Assembly (NCBI RefSeq): GCF_003097315.1
Contig: NZ_QDDL01000002.1
Span: 434,001 to 498,000 of the forward strand
Length of the DNA: 64,000 nt
DNA from: Pelagibaculum spongiae
Lineage (GTDB): Bacteria > Pseudomonadota > Gammaproteobacteria > Enterobacterales > Pelagibaculaceae
Direction of reading: 5' to 3'
The notes under the pieces were generated by a model that saw nothing but the letters and a program-made list of their open reading frames with translations, was not told the origin of the DNA and searched no databases. The position numbers and the translations under genes are program-made. Of the stretch, positions 53,977 to 63,448 are shown one piece after another; the first letter of the stretch is position 1; each line of letters begins with the position of its first letter.

Positions 53977-55839
53977 TTAATTATCCAGAAACTGCTGCGT
54001 ATTAAATTTTTCAGATAACGCCGGTAACTGGGCAATCAGTAAGTCGATACTGGTGGGGCTTGCTATATAATGGCCTTGCGCAACATGACAACCCGATTGA
54101 TTCACTAGCTGGAATTCTTGTTCGGTTTCCAAGCCTTCAATTAACAGCTCAACACCCAACCCCTGCATCATTTGATTCAGAGAGCAAAGCAGCAGCTTGC
54201 CCCGGCTAAAATCTTCCAGCTCCTGTAAGAAACGGCAATCGAGCTTTACTCGAGACCAAGGTTTACTTACCAAGAAATTCAGAGAGCTACCACCTGGGCC
54301 AAAGTCATCGAGTACTAGTTCAAATCCCTTGTTACGACACATAGCCAAAATCCCTGGCTCAAGTCGCTCTGCTTTTCGCGCTAAAGATTCTTTCATTTCC
54401 AGCATGATTTTCTGCTGCTTCAAGCCGGTCATTTCTAATTGACGCTCTATTCGCTGTAAACGCTCACTAGATAGCCGATGTAAATTAATGCATAGCAGCC
54501 AATCTGCCGGCCAACGTCTGGCCGTTTGCAAGGCTTCATGAATTACCCACTCTTCTAGTTTTTCAAGCAGGGCATGCTTTTCTGCTAAATCCAATAATTC
54601 TTCTGGTTGAATTTCGCCATATCGAGGATGTTCCCAGCGCAATAAGCACTCAATCGCCACCAACTCTCCAGTTTTCATGTTTAGTTGTGGTTGGTATGCA
54701 AGCTGTAATTTGTCTTCTTCAACCGCATCAAATAAGTCTCTAATCAGATCACGTTTACGTTCCAACTGCTGATTTAATTTGTCTTGAAAGAATTGAAAAG
54801 GATGATCATTACCGGCCGCTTTTGCTTGATACATTGCTAAGTCAGATTGAGTCATCAGCTGCTCGACCGACTGACCATTTTCTGGAAACAAACTGATGCC
54901 GCAACTAACGCTAATACGACAAGATTCATCACCTAGCTGAATTGGCTTATTAAGGCAAGCACACAATCTGCGGGCTAAAGCTTCAGCACTGACCTCGTTA
55001 TCGAGCATGGGCTGAATCACTGCGAACTCATCACCACCGATGCGAGCGATCAAATCACTCTTTCTCAGTTCGCGGCGAAACCTGTCAGCGACTGCCTGCA
55101 ATAGTCGGTCACCATGACTGTGGCCAAGGCTATCGTTGATATCTTTAAAACCATTCAAGTCCAATAAATGAACTGCCACGCCACCATGATAGCGAGAGGC
55201 CTGCTGTACTTGTTCTTCTAATCGCTGCCTGAAACAAGTGCGATTGGCTAGCCCGGTCAAACCGTCCTTTAATGCTCGGCTTAAATTGGTCTGCTCTTGT
55301 TTGCGCAGGTGATAAACCAATATCGAGCCGAATAATAAAATCCATAAAAAATCTGCGAACAATAAAGTTTCCCAGCGTCGCGCTTCATCTAACCTGCGCT
55401 CAATTTGCAGGATCTGTCGCTGCTCTAGCGCTAAGCGAATTCTAGAAAGCTGCCGACTTGCTTCCAGCAAGTAACTTCTCAACTGATCTCGATTAATTTG
55501 TAAATTATCGGGGCCAGTCATTAATCCATGTAAGTTTTTTTGCAGTTGAATAATAGGTTTTTGCTGCAGGCTAATTGATGATTTCTCTACAGCGATCATT
55601 AGGGAAGAAAGGGTCTTTTGATAACTTTCCAGTTGATCTATGAGAACAATGCGGGGGATTAAGTTGGATTTATAAGTATTTAACTGGCGATGCATTGCTT
55701 GCTGGCGGCCGCTGAGTTGTTGCAACTCAACACCTAATGGATCGTTACGCCAATCCAATCGGGACATGCTGTAATGCAGCCCCCACAAACTACCCACCAC
55801 CAGCAATAAACTGAGCAAAGTCAGGGTGATTAATAACAC
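53977..55839 (-). CDS. GGDEF-EAL c-di-GMP protein
   Basis: 620 aa. An N-terminal membrane helix, a periplasmic helical region (about 30-150), a second helix (about 160-180), then GGDEF (IARIGGDEFAVIQ, intact) and EAL. The EAL signature is altered to ECLLRW, but the residues that coordinate metal and catalyse are present: Glu in ECL, Asn in LCINL, Glu in EMKES, the Asp pair in LDDFG, Lys in VKLD, Glu in IEGLE. The loop after DDFG is GPGGSSL instead of the usual GTGYSSL. It may be a phosphodiesterase, bifunctional, or a modified receptor. Confidence 0.88.
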   Translation of the reverse strand: MLLITLTLLSLLLVVGSLWGLHYSMSRLDWRNDPLGVELQQLSGRQQAMHRQLNTYKSNLIPRIVLIDQLESYQKTLSSLMIAVEKSSISLQQKPIIQLQKNLHGLMTGPDNLQINRDQLRSYLLEASRQLSRIRLALEQRQILQIERRLDEARRWETLLFADFLWILLFGSILVYHLRKQEQTNLSRALKDGLTGLANRTCFRQRLEEQVQQASRYHGGVAVHLLDLNGFKDINDSLGHSHGDRLLQAVADRFRRELRKSDLIARIGGDEFAVIQPMLDNEVSAEALARRLCACLNKPIQLGDESCRISVSCGISLFPENGQSVEQLMTQSDLAMYQAKAAGNDHPFQFFQDKLNQQLERKRDLIRDLFDAVEEDKLQLAYQPQLNMKTGELVAIECLLRWEHPRYGEIQPEELLDLAEKHALLEKLEEWVIHEALQTARRWPADWLLCINLHRLSSERLQRIERQLEMTGLKQQKIMLEMKESLARKAERLEPGILAMCRNKGFELVLDDFGPGGSSLNFLVSKPWSRVKLDCRFLQELEDFSRGKLLLCSLNQMMQGLGVELLIEGLETEQEFQLVNQSGCHVAQGHYIASPTSIDLLIAQLPALSEKFNTQQFLDN

Positions 55840-55950
55840 CTGAAATCGGTTAATTCGAAAGGCTATTTGACTGTCCAGAAGTTCCCTCTCCCGCCAGCAG
55901 CATGCTGCTGATCAACCGGATCGTCCTTGATCCAGTGAAAATTTATTTAA

Positions 55951-57348
55951 TTACTGCCCATCGTAGATATCGTGTGCGTAATCATCAAACCGAGTAAAGC
56001 GACCTTGGAAGGTTAGCGGAACCGAACCAATTGGGCCGTTACGCTGCTTACCTATGATGATTTCTGCCTTGCCGCGCTCCGCTGTTTCAGGATTGTAGAC
56101 CTCATCTCGGTATACAAACATAATCACGTCAGCATCCTGCTCAATCGCACCTGATTCACGTAAATCCGACATCACAGGGCGTTTATCTGCACGTTGTTCG
56201 AGTGAGCGGTTTAGCTGAGAAAGCGCAACTAAAGGGCATTCCAATTCACGTGCCAAACCTTTTAAAGAACGAGAGATTAAAGAAATTTCTGCGGTACGGT
56301 TTTCATTCATACCAGGCACCGACATCAACTGCATATAGTCGACAACAATCAGACCTATCTGACCACCGTTTTCACGGGCAACTCGCCGAGCACGAGCACG
56401 CATTTCATTCGGCGATAAGCCACCTTGATCATCAATATAGACTTTTCGTTCTGAGAGCATGGCAACCGTGCTGGTCAGCCTTGGCCAATCATCATCTTCC
56501 AGTTGACCTGCTCGAATCTTACTTTGATCAATTCGCCCTAGCGAAGATAACATCCGCATGGCCAATTGCTCTGCGGGCATCTCCAGCGAGAAAATCAGAA
56601 TCGGCGCATCCTGCCCCATTGCAACATTTTCAGCGAGATTCATCGCAAAGGTGGTTTTACCCATCGATGGGCGACCTGCCACAATCACCAAGTCACCTTT
56701 CTGTAAGCCTGAAGTCAACTCATCTAGGTCGGTAAATCCGGTAGAGGCGCCGGTAATCGAACCCTCGGTATTAAACAGTTCATCGATTTTGTCGATGGTG
56801 CTCGCCAATATCTTTTTGATTCCCTGCGGGCCATCGCCTTTTTGGGTACTGTTTTCAGCAATGTTAAATACCTTGCTCTCAGCAATATCTAAAAGATCGT
56901 TAGTTGAACGGCCATCTGGATTAAACCCAGCATCGGCAATTTCTTGCGCCACTCCAATCAACTGACGAACTACCGAACGCTCCCGTACGATATCGGCATA
57001 GGCAGCAATATTGGATGCGCTAGGTGTGGAACGTGCCAGTTCACCCAAATATGCCAGTCCACCGGCTTGCTCAAGCACACCGTCCCGCTCGAGGGTTTCA
57101 GATAGCGTGATTACATCTAATGGCTGCGATTGTTCGGCAAGCTTAGCAACCGCCTGAAAAATCAATCGATGATCAGTGCGATAGAAATCATGCTCTGTTA
57201 AACGTTCAGAAACTTCATCCCATGCATCGTTTTTCAGCATCACGCCACCCAGAACTGATTGCTCAGCTTCAATGGAATGAGGTGGCGTTTTTAACATAGC
57301 CAGGTCGGTGGGCGCTGACGCTGAACGGGCTTTATAATCAGTTTTCAT
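55951..57348 (-). CDS. dnaB: Replicative DNA helicase DnaB
   Basis: 465 aa, usual length. N-terminal domain (PHSIEAEQSVLGGVML), linker, RecA-like core with Walker A AGRPSMGKTT, Walker B LIVVDYMQLM and the C-terminal arginine finger region IIGKQRNGPIG. Unwinds DNA at the replication fork. Near rpsF-rpsR-rplI as in many bacteria, but lrp, ald and a hypothetical gene intervene here. Confidence 0.97.
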   Translation of the reverse strand: MKTDYKARSASAPTDLAMLKTPPHSIEAEQSVLGGVMLKNDAWDEVSERLTEHDFYRTDHRLIFQAVAKLAEQSQPLDVITLSETLERDGVLEQAGGLAYLGELARSTPSASNIAAYADIVRERSVVRQLIGVAQEIADAGFNPDGRSTNDLLDIAESKVFNIAENSTQKGDGPQGIKKILASTIDKIDELFNTEGSITGASTGFTDLDELTSGLQKGDLVIVAGRPSMGKTTFAMNLAENVAMGQDAPILIFSLEMPAEQLAMRMLSSLGRIDQSKIRAGQLEDDDWPRLTSTVAMLSERKVYIDDQGGLSPNEMRARARRVARENGGQIGLIVVDYMQLMSVPGMNENRTAEISLISRSLKGLARELECPLVALSQLNRSLEQRADKRPVMSDLRESGAIEQDADVIMFVYRDEVYNPETAERGKAEIIIGKQRNGPIGSVPLTFQGRFTRFDDYAHDIYDGQ

Positions 57349-57538
57349 AGGATGAGGGACTGTAAAAAATCCAAGGATCGATTCGGTTGGCTATTTTGCC
57401 ACAAAAAAAGCCAAGTTAATCTTCTATTTTGTTACAAGCTCGGCCACAAAAAGATCAATTCGGTCGTCCCTTTTTCCAGTTGCTAGGGTCAATGGACTAA
57501 TTGATGATCACTTTAATTCACTCTAAAAACGTCAAACG

Positions 57539-58009
57539 TCAAATTTCTATTGCAGTCGTAAAATGCACCTTTTTCATCGACATTCTGGTTTCAGTACCGA
57601 CAACACCCGGTAATCGCAGTAATTTTTCTGAAAAAATCTTTTCAAATGCGGCGTTGTCTTGGTAAACCAATTTAATTAGATAATCTGAACTACCGGTCAT
57701 TAGGTGACACTCTTGAACTTCAGTTAACTCCCTGACCGCTTCTTCAAATTGTTCGAAAATTTCTGCCGACTGATGAGACAGAGTGACAAAAACAAATGCA
57801 GTACATTCCTTTAGTAATTTTTGTCGGTTAACCAGTGCGACATATTTCTCTAAATAACCTTGCTGCTCGAGACTTCTTACTCGACGTAAGCAGGCGGAAG
57901 CTGACAAACTAACTTTTTCTGCTAATTCAATGTTGGATAGTGCTGAATTTTTCTGTAGCAAATTCAGGATCTGACGATCACGACGGTCCAGTTCAATTTG
58001 GTTGCTCAC
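57539..58009 (-). CDS. Lrp/AsnC family transcriptional regulator
   Basis: 156 aa. N-terminal helix-turn-helix (LDRRDRQILNLLQKNSALSNIELAEKVSLSASACLRRV) and C-terminal RAM ligand domain (VQECHLMTGSSDYLIKLVY, PGVVGTETRMSM). Divergent from ald, 193 bp apart. Lrp-type regulators next to ald control alanine dehydrogenase in response to amino acids, so alanine is the likely ligand (inference from context). Confidence 0.93.
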   Translation of the reverse strand: MSNQIELDRRDRQILNLLQKNSALSNIELAEKVSLSASACLRRVRSLEQQGYLEKYVALVNRQKLLKECTAFVFVTLSHQSAEIFEQFEEAVRELTEVQECHLMTGSSDYLIKLVYQDNAAFEKIFSEKLLRLPGVVGTETRMSMKKVHFTTAIEI

Positions 58010-58202
58010 AATTTAATTCCGCTTAAGCCGCTATTTAAACAATTATATTGCATAGCAGCCAAACAATGGCTGCAACTAAGCAAGCAAATCGCTCCATTCA
58101 GCACCCATAATGAAGTCATAACATCACAAGCTGAAAGCCAGATACATATTTTTAAGTTTGTAGCTGGTGTTTTTATAAATTGATCCTATTGGAGTGCTGC
58201 AA

Positions 58203-59315
58203 ATGTTGATCGGTGTACCAAAAGAAATTAAAAACCACGAATACAGAGTAGGCATGACCCCGGAAAGCGTTGGTGAAGCGATTGTTTCTGGACACAAAGT
58301 TATCGTTGAAACACTCGCAGGTAGCGGTATCGGTGCTAGTGATCAAGACTACATCACAGCCGGAGCTGAAATTGTTTCCACAGCAGCTGAAGTATTTGAT
58401 CGTTCCGAAATGGTAGTTAAGGTTAAAGAGCCACAAGCTGTTGAGCGCGCCATGTTAAAACCAGGTCAACTGCTATTCACCTACCTGCACTTGGCACCAG
58501 ATCCACAGCAAACTGCAGAATTAATGAAATCTGGTGCAACTTGCATTGCCTATGAAACCATTACTGCCAATGACGGAAGCTTGCCATTATTGACACCTAT
58601 GTCTGAAGTTGCCGGTCGCTTATCTATTCAAGCCGGCGCTCACGCACTAGAAAAAGCTCAAGGCGGTCTAGGTTTGTTACTCGGCGGTGTTCCGGGTGTT
58701 GCGCCGGCAAAGGTAGTCGTTATCGGCGGTGGTATCGTCGGTACTAATGCTGCTGAAATGGCAGTGGGCGCCCGTGCTGATGTGGTGATCCTTGATCGCT
58801 CTAAAGCAGCACTAAAGCGTTTAGACGCCCAGTTTGCTGGCCAAGTAAAAACGGTTTATTCAACTCGTGAAAGTCTGCTCAAGCATGTATTAGATGCAGA
58901 CTTAGTAATTGGCGGCGTATTGATTCCTGGCGCAGCGGCACCGAAGCTGGTAACGGCTGAAATGATCAAGCAAATGAAGCCAGGTTCAGTTGTAGTTGAC
59001 GTTGCGATCGACCAAGGCGGTTGTTTTGAAACGTCTCACGCCACCACCCACCAAGATCCAGTTTATGTAGTTGATGAAGTGGTTCATTACTGTGTTGCCA
59101 ACATGCCTGGTGCCGTACCAAAAACATCTACCTATGCATTAAATAATGCCACGCTGCCATTCATTCTAACTTTGGCTAACAAAGGCTGGAAGCAAGCATG
59201 TGCCGATGACAAGCACTTGTTAGAAGGCCTGAATGTACACGACGGTAAAGTGACCAATTTCCATGTTGCAGAAGCATTGGGACTGGAATTCCACACACCA
59301 GATCAGTTTGTTTAG
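58203..59315 (+). CDS. ald: Alanine dehydrogenase
   Basis: 370 aa from the ATG at 58203 (GGAG 8 nt upstream); a GTG nine bases earlier overlaps the site. Catalytic region IGVPKEIKNHEYRVGMTP and FTYLHLAPD, NAD-binding VVVIGGGIVGTNAAEMAVGA, and SVVVDVAIDQGGCFETSH. Oxidatively deaminates L-alanine to pyruvate and ammonia, or runs in reverse. Divergent from an Lrp regulator, with a clear terminator downstream. Confidence 0.96.
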   Translation: MLIGVPKEIKNHEYRVGMTPESVGEAIVSGHKVIVETLAGSGIGASDQDYITAGAEIVSTAAEVFDRSEMVVKVKEPQAVERAMLKPGQLLFTYLHLAPDPQQTAELMKSGATCIAYETITANDGSLPLLTPMSEVAGRLSIQAGAHALEKAQGGLGLLLGGVPGVAPAKVVVIGGGIVGTNAAEMAVGARADVVILDRSKAALKRLDAQFAGQVKTVYSTRESLLKHVLDADLVIGGVLIPGAAAPKLVTAEMIKQMKPGSVVVDVAIDQGGCFETSHATTHQDPVYVVDEVVHYCVANMPGAVPKTSTYALNNATLPFILTLANKGWKQACADDKHLLEGLNVHDGKVTNFHVAEALGLEFHTPDQFV

Positions 59316-59342
59316 TTAGTTAATACTTCATACTAATTTTTC

Positions 59343-59371
59343 CGCCAGCTGTTTTATGCTGGCGTTTTTTT
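59343..59371 (+). terminator. Terminator of ald
   Basis: A 7-bp stem CGCCAGC/GCTGGCG, 8-nt loop, and seven T, 27 bp after the stop. Confidence 0.9.
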
Positions 59372-59547
59372 GTATTCGACTCTAACTATATTTATTTGCA
59401 CCTCGCACTGATAGAACGTAGCGTTAAAACAACCTAATATATTGATTAATAACTCAATAAAAGTAAGCCATTGTTTTTAAAAAATTATATTTTCTTAGAT
59501 CAACATATCTTTTTTAATCATTGCAATTATTAGCTAAACAGTAGAAA

Positions 59548-60096
59548 ATGTTTTTGGAACTCCCCCTCTTACTTTATTTGTTATTAAATATTATGAATGT
59601 TCTTGCCAGAATCAAAACACCTAAAATACTAAACGAGTGGCTAGATCGTCGTCTCGAAAAAGAATTATTGAAATTAAAATACAAACCCGTAGAAATTCAA
59701 CGAATTAAGGCTCTTTTAGACGCAAATAAAGGCATGTTAATTATGATGCCTATAAGTGATATGTATGTAGAAAAGGTCAGTGAAGATCGCTCAATCAAAC
59801 TTGCTCATCGTATTTCTGGGGATGCATTTACTCAGAAACCTAGTTTTCTGAGTAAATTAGCAATAAAATCTTTTAGAGCCTTTCATACGCCTATTTCAGT
59901 CGCTCATGTGCATCATTGCTTATTAATATATTTCAAAGATGAGCTGGTATGGGGTTGTCCGATTACAGCACACCCATTAAAGCCATTAATTACGCCACAT
60001 GAACTTGATTTAAATCGTGATCCTGATGAAGTAGATAATGCGCTATTAGATGCCATCGACGCAAGGCACACGCGCGACGACTTAAGAGCTGGGTAG
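59548..60096 (+). CDS. Hypothetical protein (182 aa)
   Basis: Not recognised. A hydrophobic N-terminus (LELPLLLYLLLNIMNVL) could be a membrane anchor if the first ATG is used; the ATG 15 codons later (59593) would remove it. The rest is mixed, with EWLDRRLEKELLKLKYKPVE and VHHCLLIYFKDELVWGCPIT. The gene is AT-rich at its start and lies between ald and rplI. No close context; possibly a local accessory gene inserted between rplI and dnaB. Confidence 0.55.
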   Translation: MFLELPLLLYLLLNIMNVLARIKTPKILNEWLDRRLEKELLKLKYKPVEIQRIKALLDANKGMLIMMPISDMYVEKVSEDRSIKLAHRISGDAFTQKPSFLSKLAIKSFRAFHTPISVAHVHHCLLIYFKDELVWGCPITAHPLKPLITPHELDLNRDPDEVDNALLDAIDARHTRDDLRAG

Positions 60097-60161
60097 AGGC
60101 ATAAACCGCCTTAAATTTAAGTAATGCTTTCTGCACTGAGCGATCAGTTTTACTTATGCAT

Positions 60162-60201
60162 AAAAAAACCGCCAACTGCAAAACAGATGGCGGTTTTTTT
60201 T
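60162..60201. terminator. Terminator of rpsF-rpsR-rplI
   Basis: Stem AAAAAACCGCCA / TGGCGGTTTTTTT with a 13-nt loop and T-runs on both strands, 28 bp after the rplI stop. It also serves the convergent hypothetical gene. Confidence 0.93.
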
Positions 60202-60229
60202 ATTGCGTTACTCCCGAAGGAGCAAGCAA

Positions 60230-60685
60230 TTAAGCTTCTTCTGGTACGATAACCAAAGTCACAACTGCAGACACTTCAGCGTGTAATGCAATGCGAACTT
60301 CGAATTCACCAGTAGCGCGGAAAGCACCTTCAGGAAGACGAACTTCCTTCTTGGCAGTTTCAGCACCTGCTTCAGTCAATGCAGCTGCAATTTCAACTGT
60401 ACCTACTGAACCAAACAGCTTGCCTTCGTCGCCAGCATTGGCAGCGATGGTAATATTTTCCAAAGCGGTCAGCTTATCAGCGCGTGCTTGTGCAGCAGCC
60501 AATTCGCCTTGAGCTTTAGCTTCCAGTTCAGCACGACGGATTTCAAAATCAGCAACGTTTGCTTCATTTGCAGGAACCGCTTTGCCTTGTGGCAGCAGGA
60601 AGTTACGACCGTAGCCAGCTTTAACGTTTACTTTGTCGCCCAGGTCGCCCAGGTTACGAACTTTCTCAAGTAAAATTACTTGCAT
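60230..60685 (-). CDS. rplI: Ribosomal protein bL9
   Basis: 151 aa. Opening [31 protein letters not shown] is the diagnostic L9 N-domain, with a long linker helix and a C-domain ([13 protein letters not shown]). Last gene of the rpsF-rpsR-rplI operon. Confidence 0.98.
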   Translation of the reverse strand: MQVILLEKVRNLGDLGDKVNVKAGYGRNFLLPQGKAVPANEANVADFEIRRAELEAKAQGELAAAQARADKLTALENITIAANAGDEGKLFGSVGTVEIAAALTEAGAETAKKEVRLPEGAFRATGEFEVRIALHAEVSAVVTLVIVPEEA

Positions 60686-60703
60686 TGTAATAACTCCTCG
60701 CTC

Positions 60704-60928
60704 TTAGTGCTGGTCGCTGTACGGCAGCAGAGCCAGGTAGCGGGCGCGCTTGATAGCGGTAGCCAGCTGACGCTGATACTTAGCTTTAGTACCAGTAATA
60801 CGGCTTGGTACGATCTTGCCAGTATCAGTAACATAATTCTTCAGGGTAACCAGATCTTTATAATCGATCTCGGTAACGCCTTCAGCAGTAAAACGGCAGA
60901 ACTTTCTGCGACGGAAAAAACGAGCCAT
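60704..60928 (-). CDS. rpsR: Ribosomal protein bS18
   Basis: 74 aa, [13 protein letters not shown] at the N-terminus and [27 protein letters not shown]. Its Cys-containing N-terminus is that of the zinc-independent form. Eighteen bases before rplI and closely following rpsF; no priB is present between. Confidence 0.98.
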   Translation of the reverse strand: MARFFRRRKFCRFTAEGVTEIDYKDLVTLKNYVTDTGKIVPSRITGTKAKYQRQLATAIKRARYLALLPYSDQH

Positions 60929-60945
60929 GGTAATTCTCCTGTAGA

Positions 60946-61440
60946 TTATTCGGCAGCTGCTTCAGGGGCAACTTCAGCGGCAACTTCAGGAGTAGCTTCA
61001 ACAGCTACTTCAGGAGCAGCTTCAGCAACTACTGCAGGAGCAGATTCTTCAGTCTGTTCCTTGCGCTCGCTACGCTCTTCACGGTCTTCACGACGAGGTG
61101 CTTTTTGAGCATCACGCTCATCTTTAGCTTTCATCAAAGGAGAAGCTTCAGTGTCAGCGGCCTTAGTCTTCAGAACCATGCTACGAATTACTGCATCGTT
61201 GAAGCGGAAAGCATTTTCCAGCTCAGCCATTGCTTCCAAACCACATTCAACGTTCATCAGAACGTAATGTGCTTTGTGGATTTTGTTAATTGGGTAAGCC
61301 AGTTGACGACGGCCCCAATCTTCAAAACGGTGAATTTGGCCTTCGCCTTCAGTGATGATCGCTTTGTAGCGATCAACCATTGCAGGTACCTGCTCGCTCT
61401 GGTCCGGGTGAACCATAAATACTACTTCGTAATGACGCAT
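60946..61440 (-). CDS. rpsF: Ribosomal protein bS6 with long acidic tail
   Basis: 164 aa, longer than the 131 aa of E. coli. Residues 1-105 are the normal S6 fold ([36 protein letters not shown]). The remainder is a charged linker and a tail of Ala/Glu/Pro/Val repeats (variants of APEVA). In E. coli the S6 tail receives glutamate additions by RimK; a tail ending in Ala-Glu might do so too. Good sigma70 promoter and S6:S18-type leader upstream. Confidence 0.96.
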   Translation of the reverse strand: MRHYEVVFMVHPDQSEQVPAMVDRYKAIITEGEGQIHRFEDWGRRQLAYPINKIHKAHYVLMNVECGLEAMAELENAFRFNDAVIRSMVLKTKAADTEASPLMKAKDERDAQKAPRREDREERSERKEQTEESAPAVVAEAAPEVAVEATPEVAAEVAPEAAAE

Positions 61441-61445
61441 ATACG

Positions 61446-61494
61446 CTCCTTACGGGTTAGACAGCCCCGCAGTAAGTACCGCTGGGACAAGGAG
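61446..61494 (-). ncRNA. S6:S18-type autoregulatory mRNA leader
   Basis: On the minus strand CTCCTT (61489-61494 complement) pairs with AAGGAG (61446-61451), the rpsF ribosome-binding site, enclosing CCCAGCGG...CCCG. The S6:S18 leader known ahead of rpsF in many bacteria has a comparable stem with CCG in a loop and lets the S6-S18 complex repress its own operon. Folding was not computed. Confidence 0.5.
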
Positions 61495-61524
61495 TCTCTA
61501 CCACGAGGGCAGAGGAAGGCGGGG

Positions 61525-61553
61525 ATTCTATGGCTAAAAGCCCTTTCTGGCAA
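61525..61553 (-). promoter_or_regulatory. Sigma70 promoter of rpsF
   Basis: TTGCCA, 17 bp, TAGAAT on the minus strand; each hexamer has five of six consensus bases. The start would be near 61518, about 75 nt before the rpsF ATG. Confidence 0.75.
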
Positions 61554-61925
61554 GGTTTTTTACTTGATTTCAGACACTTTAAACGCCCGGTCATTCAAGC
61601 GGCTTGATTTACTCTGCTCTGGTGGCAATCAGGATTTAAAATCGTATGTATAGAAGAGCAATCAATAACTCAACAAATGCCAGTATGGATCGAAGCGGCA
61701 TTGCTTGAGTTAGAGGTTGCGTAAATTTTTATACGATGCACTCATTGCATGCTAAAAATATTGTATCTCGAATGGAAATAGATTGTCTAAGTTCGGCATT
61801 TAAACAGTGCAAAATCTAGTTTAAGCAAATTATTGAATAAGCTACTGCGCGGCAGAGGCTTTATTTTATCTCAAATATAAAAGATTGTAATCATTGACAT
61901 ATAACTTAAGGATAAGTGAATACCT
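61554..61925. other. Intergenic stretch before glycosyltransferase gene
   Basis: No gene recognised between the rpsF promoter and the plus-strand glycosyltransferase gene. AT-rich from about 61700 on; no repeat found. Confidence 0.45.
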
Positions 61926-63380
61926 ATGTCAGAAATAGTCGCTCAAAAAATTATGTCGCTTCGAAGCATGTTGATTACCGAACTAAATAATTTAGGCGTA
62001 AGAAACATGCTACCTTTTAAAAATTTTCTTCCAGAACCCTCTAACATTGAAGAATGGCCTGATGTTGTTTTTTGCTGTGCATTAATTGTTAAAATAACTA
62101 ATCAAGTTTTTTATGAGACAATTGTAAAACATAAATTACCCTTAACATGCAATGCTAGATTTTTAGATAGCACCGAGTTATACATAGACACTTGGTCATA
62201 CAATAAAGATAAAGCACAAAAGATTAAAGTTATTTTTTCTAGAATTACAAGATTAATTATTAATGTATTATTCCCTATTGAATCGATATCAAGAAAACCT
62301 GGCGTTAAGGTTATACATAGAATATGGGTCGGAAAAACTCCGAGCCAGGATATACTCACCAGCATAGCTGCGGCTAATTTGAAGATTCAAGCATTTTGGC
62401 CTAATTCAGGATCAGCGAAATGCTATTTATGGACAGATTGCCACGCATTATTAAACAACTCTAGGAATACATACAACTTTGAAGTTAGGCATATAAATGA
62501 ATTGTTAAATATTTCTAGCTTACAAAAAAATGATCCGCGGTTATTTGAAACCACTCGCTCTTTAGTTAATTTATTTATCGGTCGATCTTTTTTTGCTCAT
62601 GCTGTTGATTTATTAAGACTACTAGCTTTGTACAAATATGGAGGATTATATCTAGATTTTGGCTTTATTTTTCCGCACGTGTGGCATGGCCTTTCAGAAA
62701 TACCTTTTCCTTATCAAAACCAGGGAAGAGAGACAAACCAACACATCGAGGCTCCAATGATTTCTGGACACTGGTTTGAGCCAAGCGAGAATGATTTTTT
62801 AGTCACAAGAGCGCCTGTTCTTCAAGGTTCTTTTCACTTTGACTCTAGTGTATTTTCTGAAAACACTGCGGATATAGGGCAAACTCATTATGGCATCACA
62901 GGGTTAGAAAACGGTATGCTTTATTCTGGGAAAAAAGAATCTCGAGATATAACTTTTGCTCTTAAGCAAATTTGCAGCCAAACAGCAGGATTTAACGATA
63001 TTACAAAAAGATATCCTTTGTTATTAGACAAAAACCATCATTTTAAAAACCTTCATCTTTTGATGGATTTAGAGCCACTGGCGCACACGCTAGTGAATTG
63101 TGGGAGGCTTGCTAAAATACACTTTAAAGTGTCTTTAAATTATAATGACATACCATACCCGACGCCAAGCAAATTCCATACGCAAGAAGGTAGATTTTAT
63201 TGTGTATATTTCGAAGTAGATAAAAAGAGTTTGTTCATAGTTGATTTTACTAGCAATGCGAAGAACCCTTATGAATTAAAAAAACATTCCTCTTATTATT
63301 ATCCGATTTTTCAGGTTAGTAAAAAACTTAACAGTACATGGGTTTTTGAAAAAACAGATAAAAAGAGCAGGGAAATTTGA
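61926..63380 (+). CDS. Glycosyltransferase-like protein of the DXD (OCH1/toxin) superfamily, divergent
   Basis: 484 aa, AT-rich. The N-terminal 130 residues are unrecognised. KVIHRIWVGKTPSQDI, CYLWTD and AVDLLRLLALYKYGGLYLDFG match the Gly_transf_sug/TcdA-TcdB-type catalytic fold. The metal motif is DFG (Asp, Phe, Gly) instead of DXD, so activity is uncertain. No signal peptide, no toxin delivery domain. Could be a free-standing effector-like enzyme or an intracellular glycosyltransferase. It shares only the core with the enzyme at 41243-42055. AT-richness suggests transfer. Confidence 0.7.
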   Translation: MSEIVAQKIMSLRSMLITELNNLGVRNMLPFKNFLPEPSNIEEWPDVVFCCALIVKITNQVFYETIVKHKLPLTCNARFLDSTELYIDTWSYNKDKAQKIKVIFSRITRLIINVLFPIESISRKPGVKVIHRIWVGKTPSQDILTSIAAANLKIQAFWPNSGSAKCYLWTDCHALLNNSRNTYNFEVRHINELLNISSLQKNDPRLFETTRSLVNLFIGRSFFAHAVDLLRLLALYKYGGLYLDFGFIFPHVWHGLSEIPFPYQNQGRETNQHIEAPMISGHWFEPSENDFLVTRAPVLQGSFHFDSSVFSENTADIGQTHYGITGLENGMLYSGKKESRDITFALKQICSQTAGFNDITKRYPLLLDKNHHFKNLHLLMDLEPLAHTLVNCGRLAKIHFKVSLNYNDIPYPTPSKFHTQEGRFYCVYFEVDKKSLFIVDFTSNAKNPYELKKHSSYYYPIFQVSKKLNSTWVFEKTDKKSREI

Positions 63381-63448
63381 TTCGATGAATATTGCAAAAA
63401 ACCACTTGAAAAATCAAGTGGCTGCCCAGAAGAAAAATCTAATTAAAA

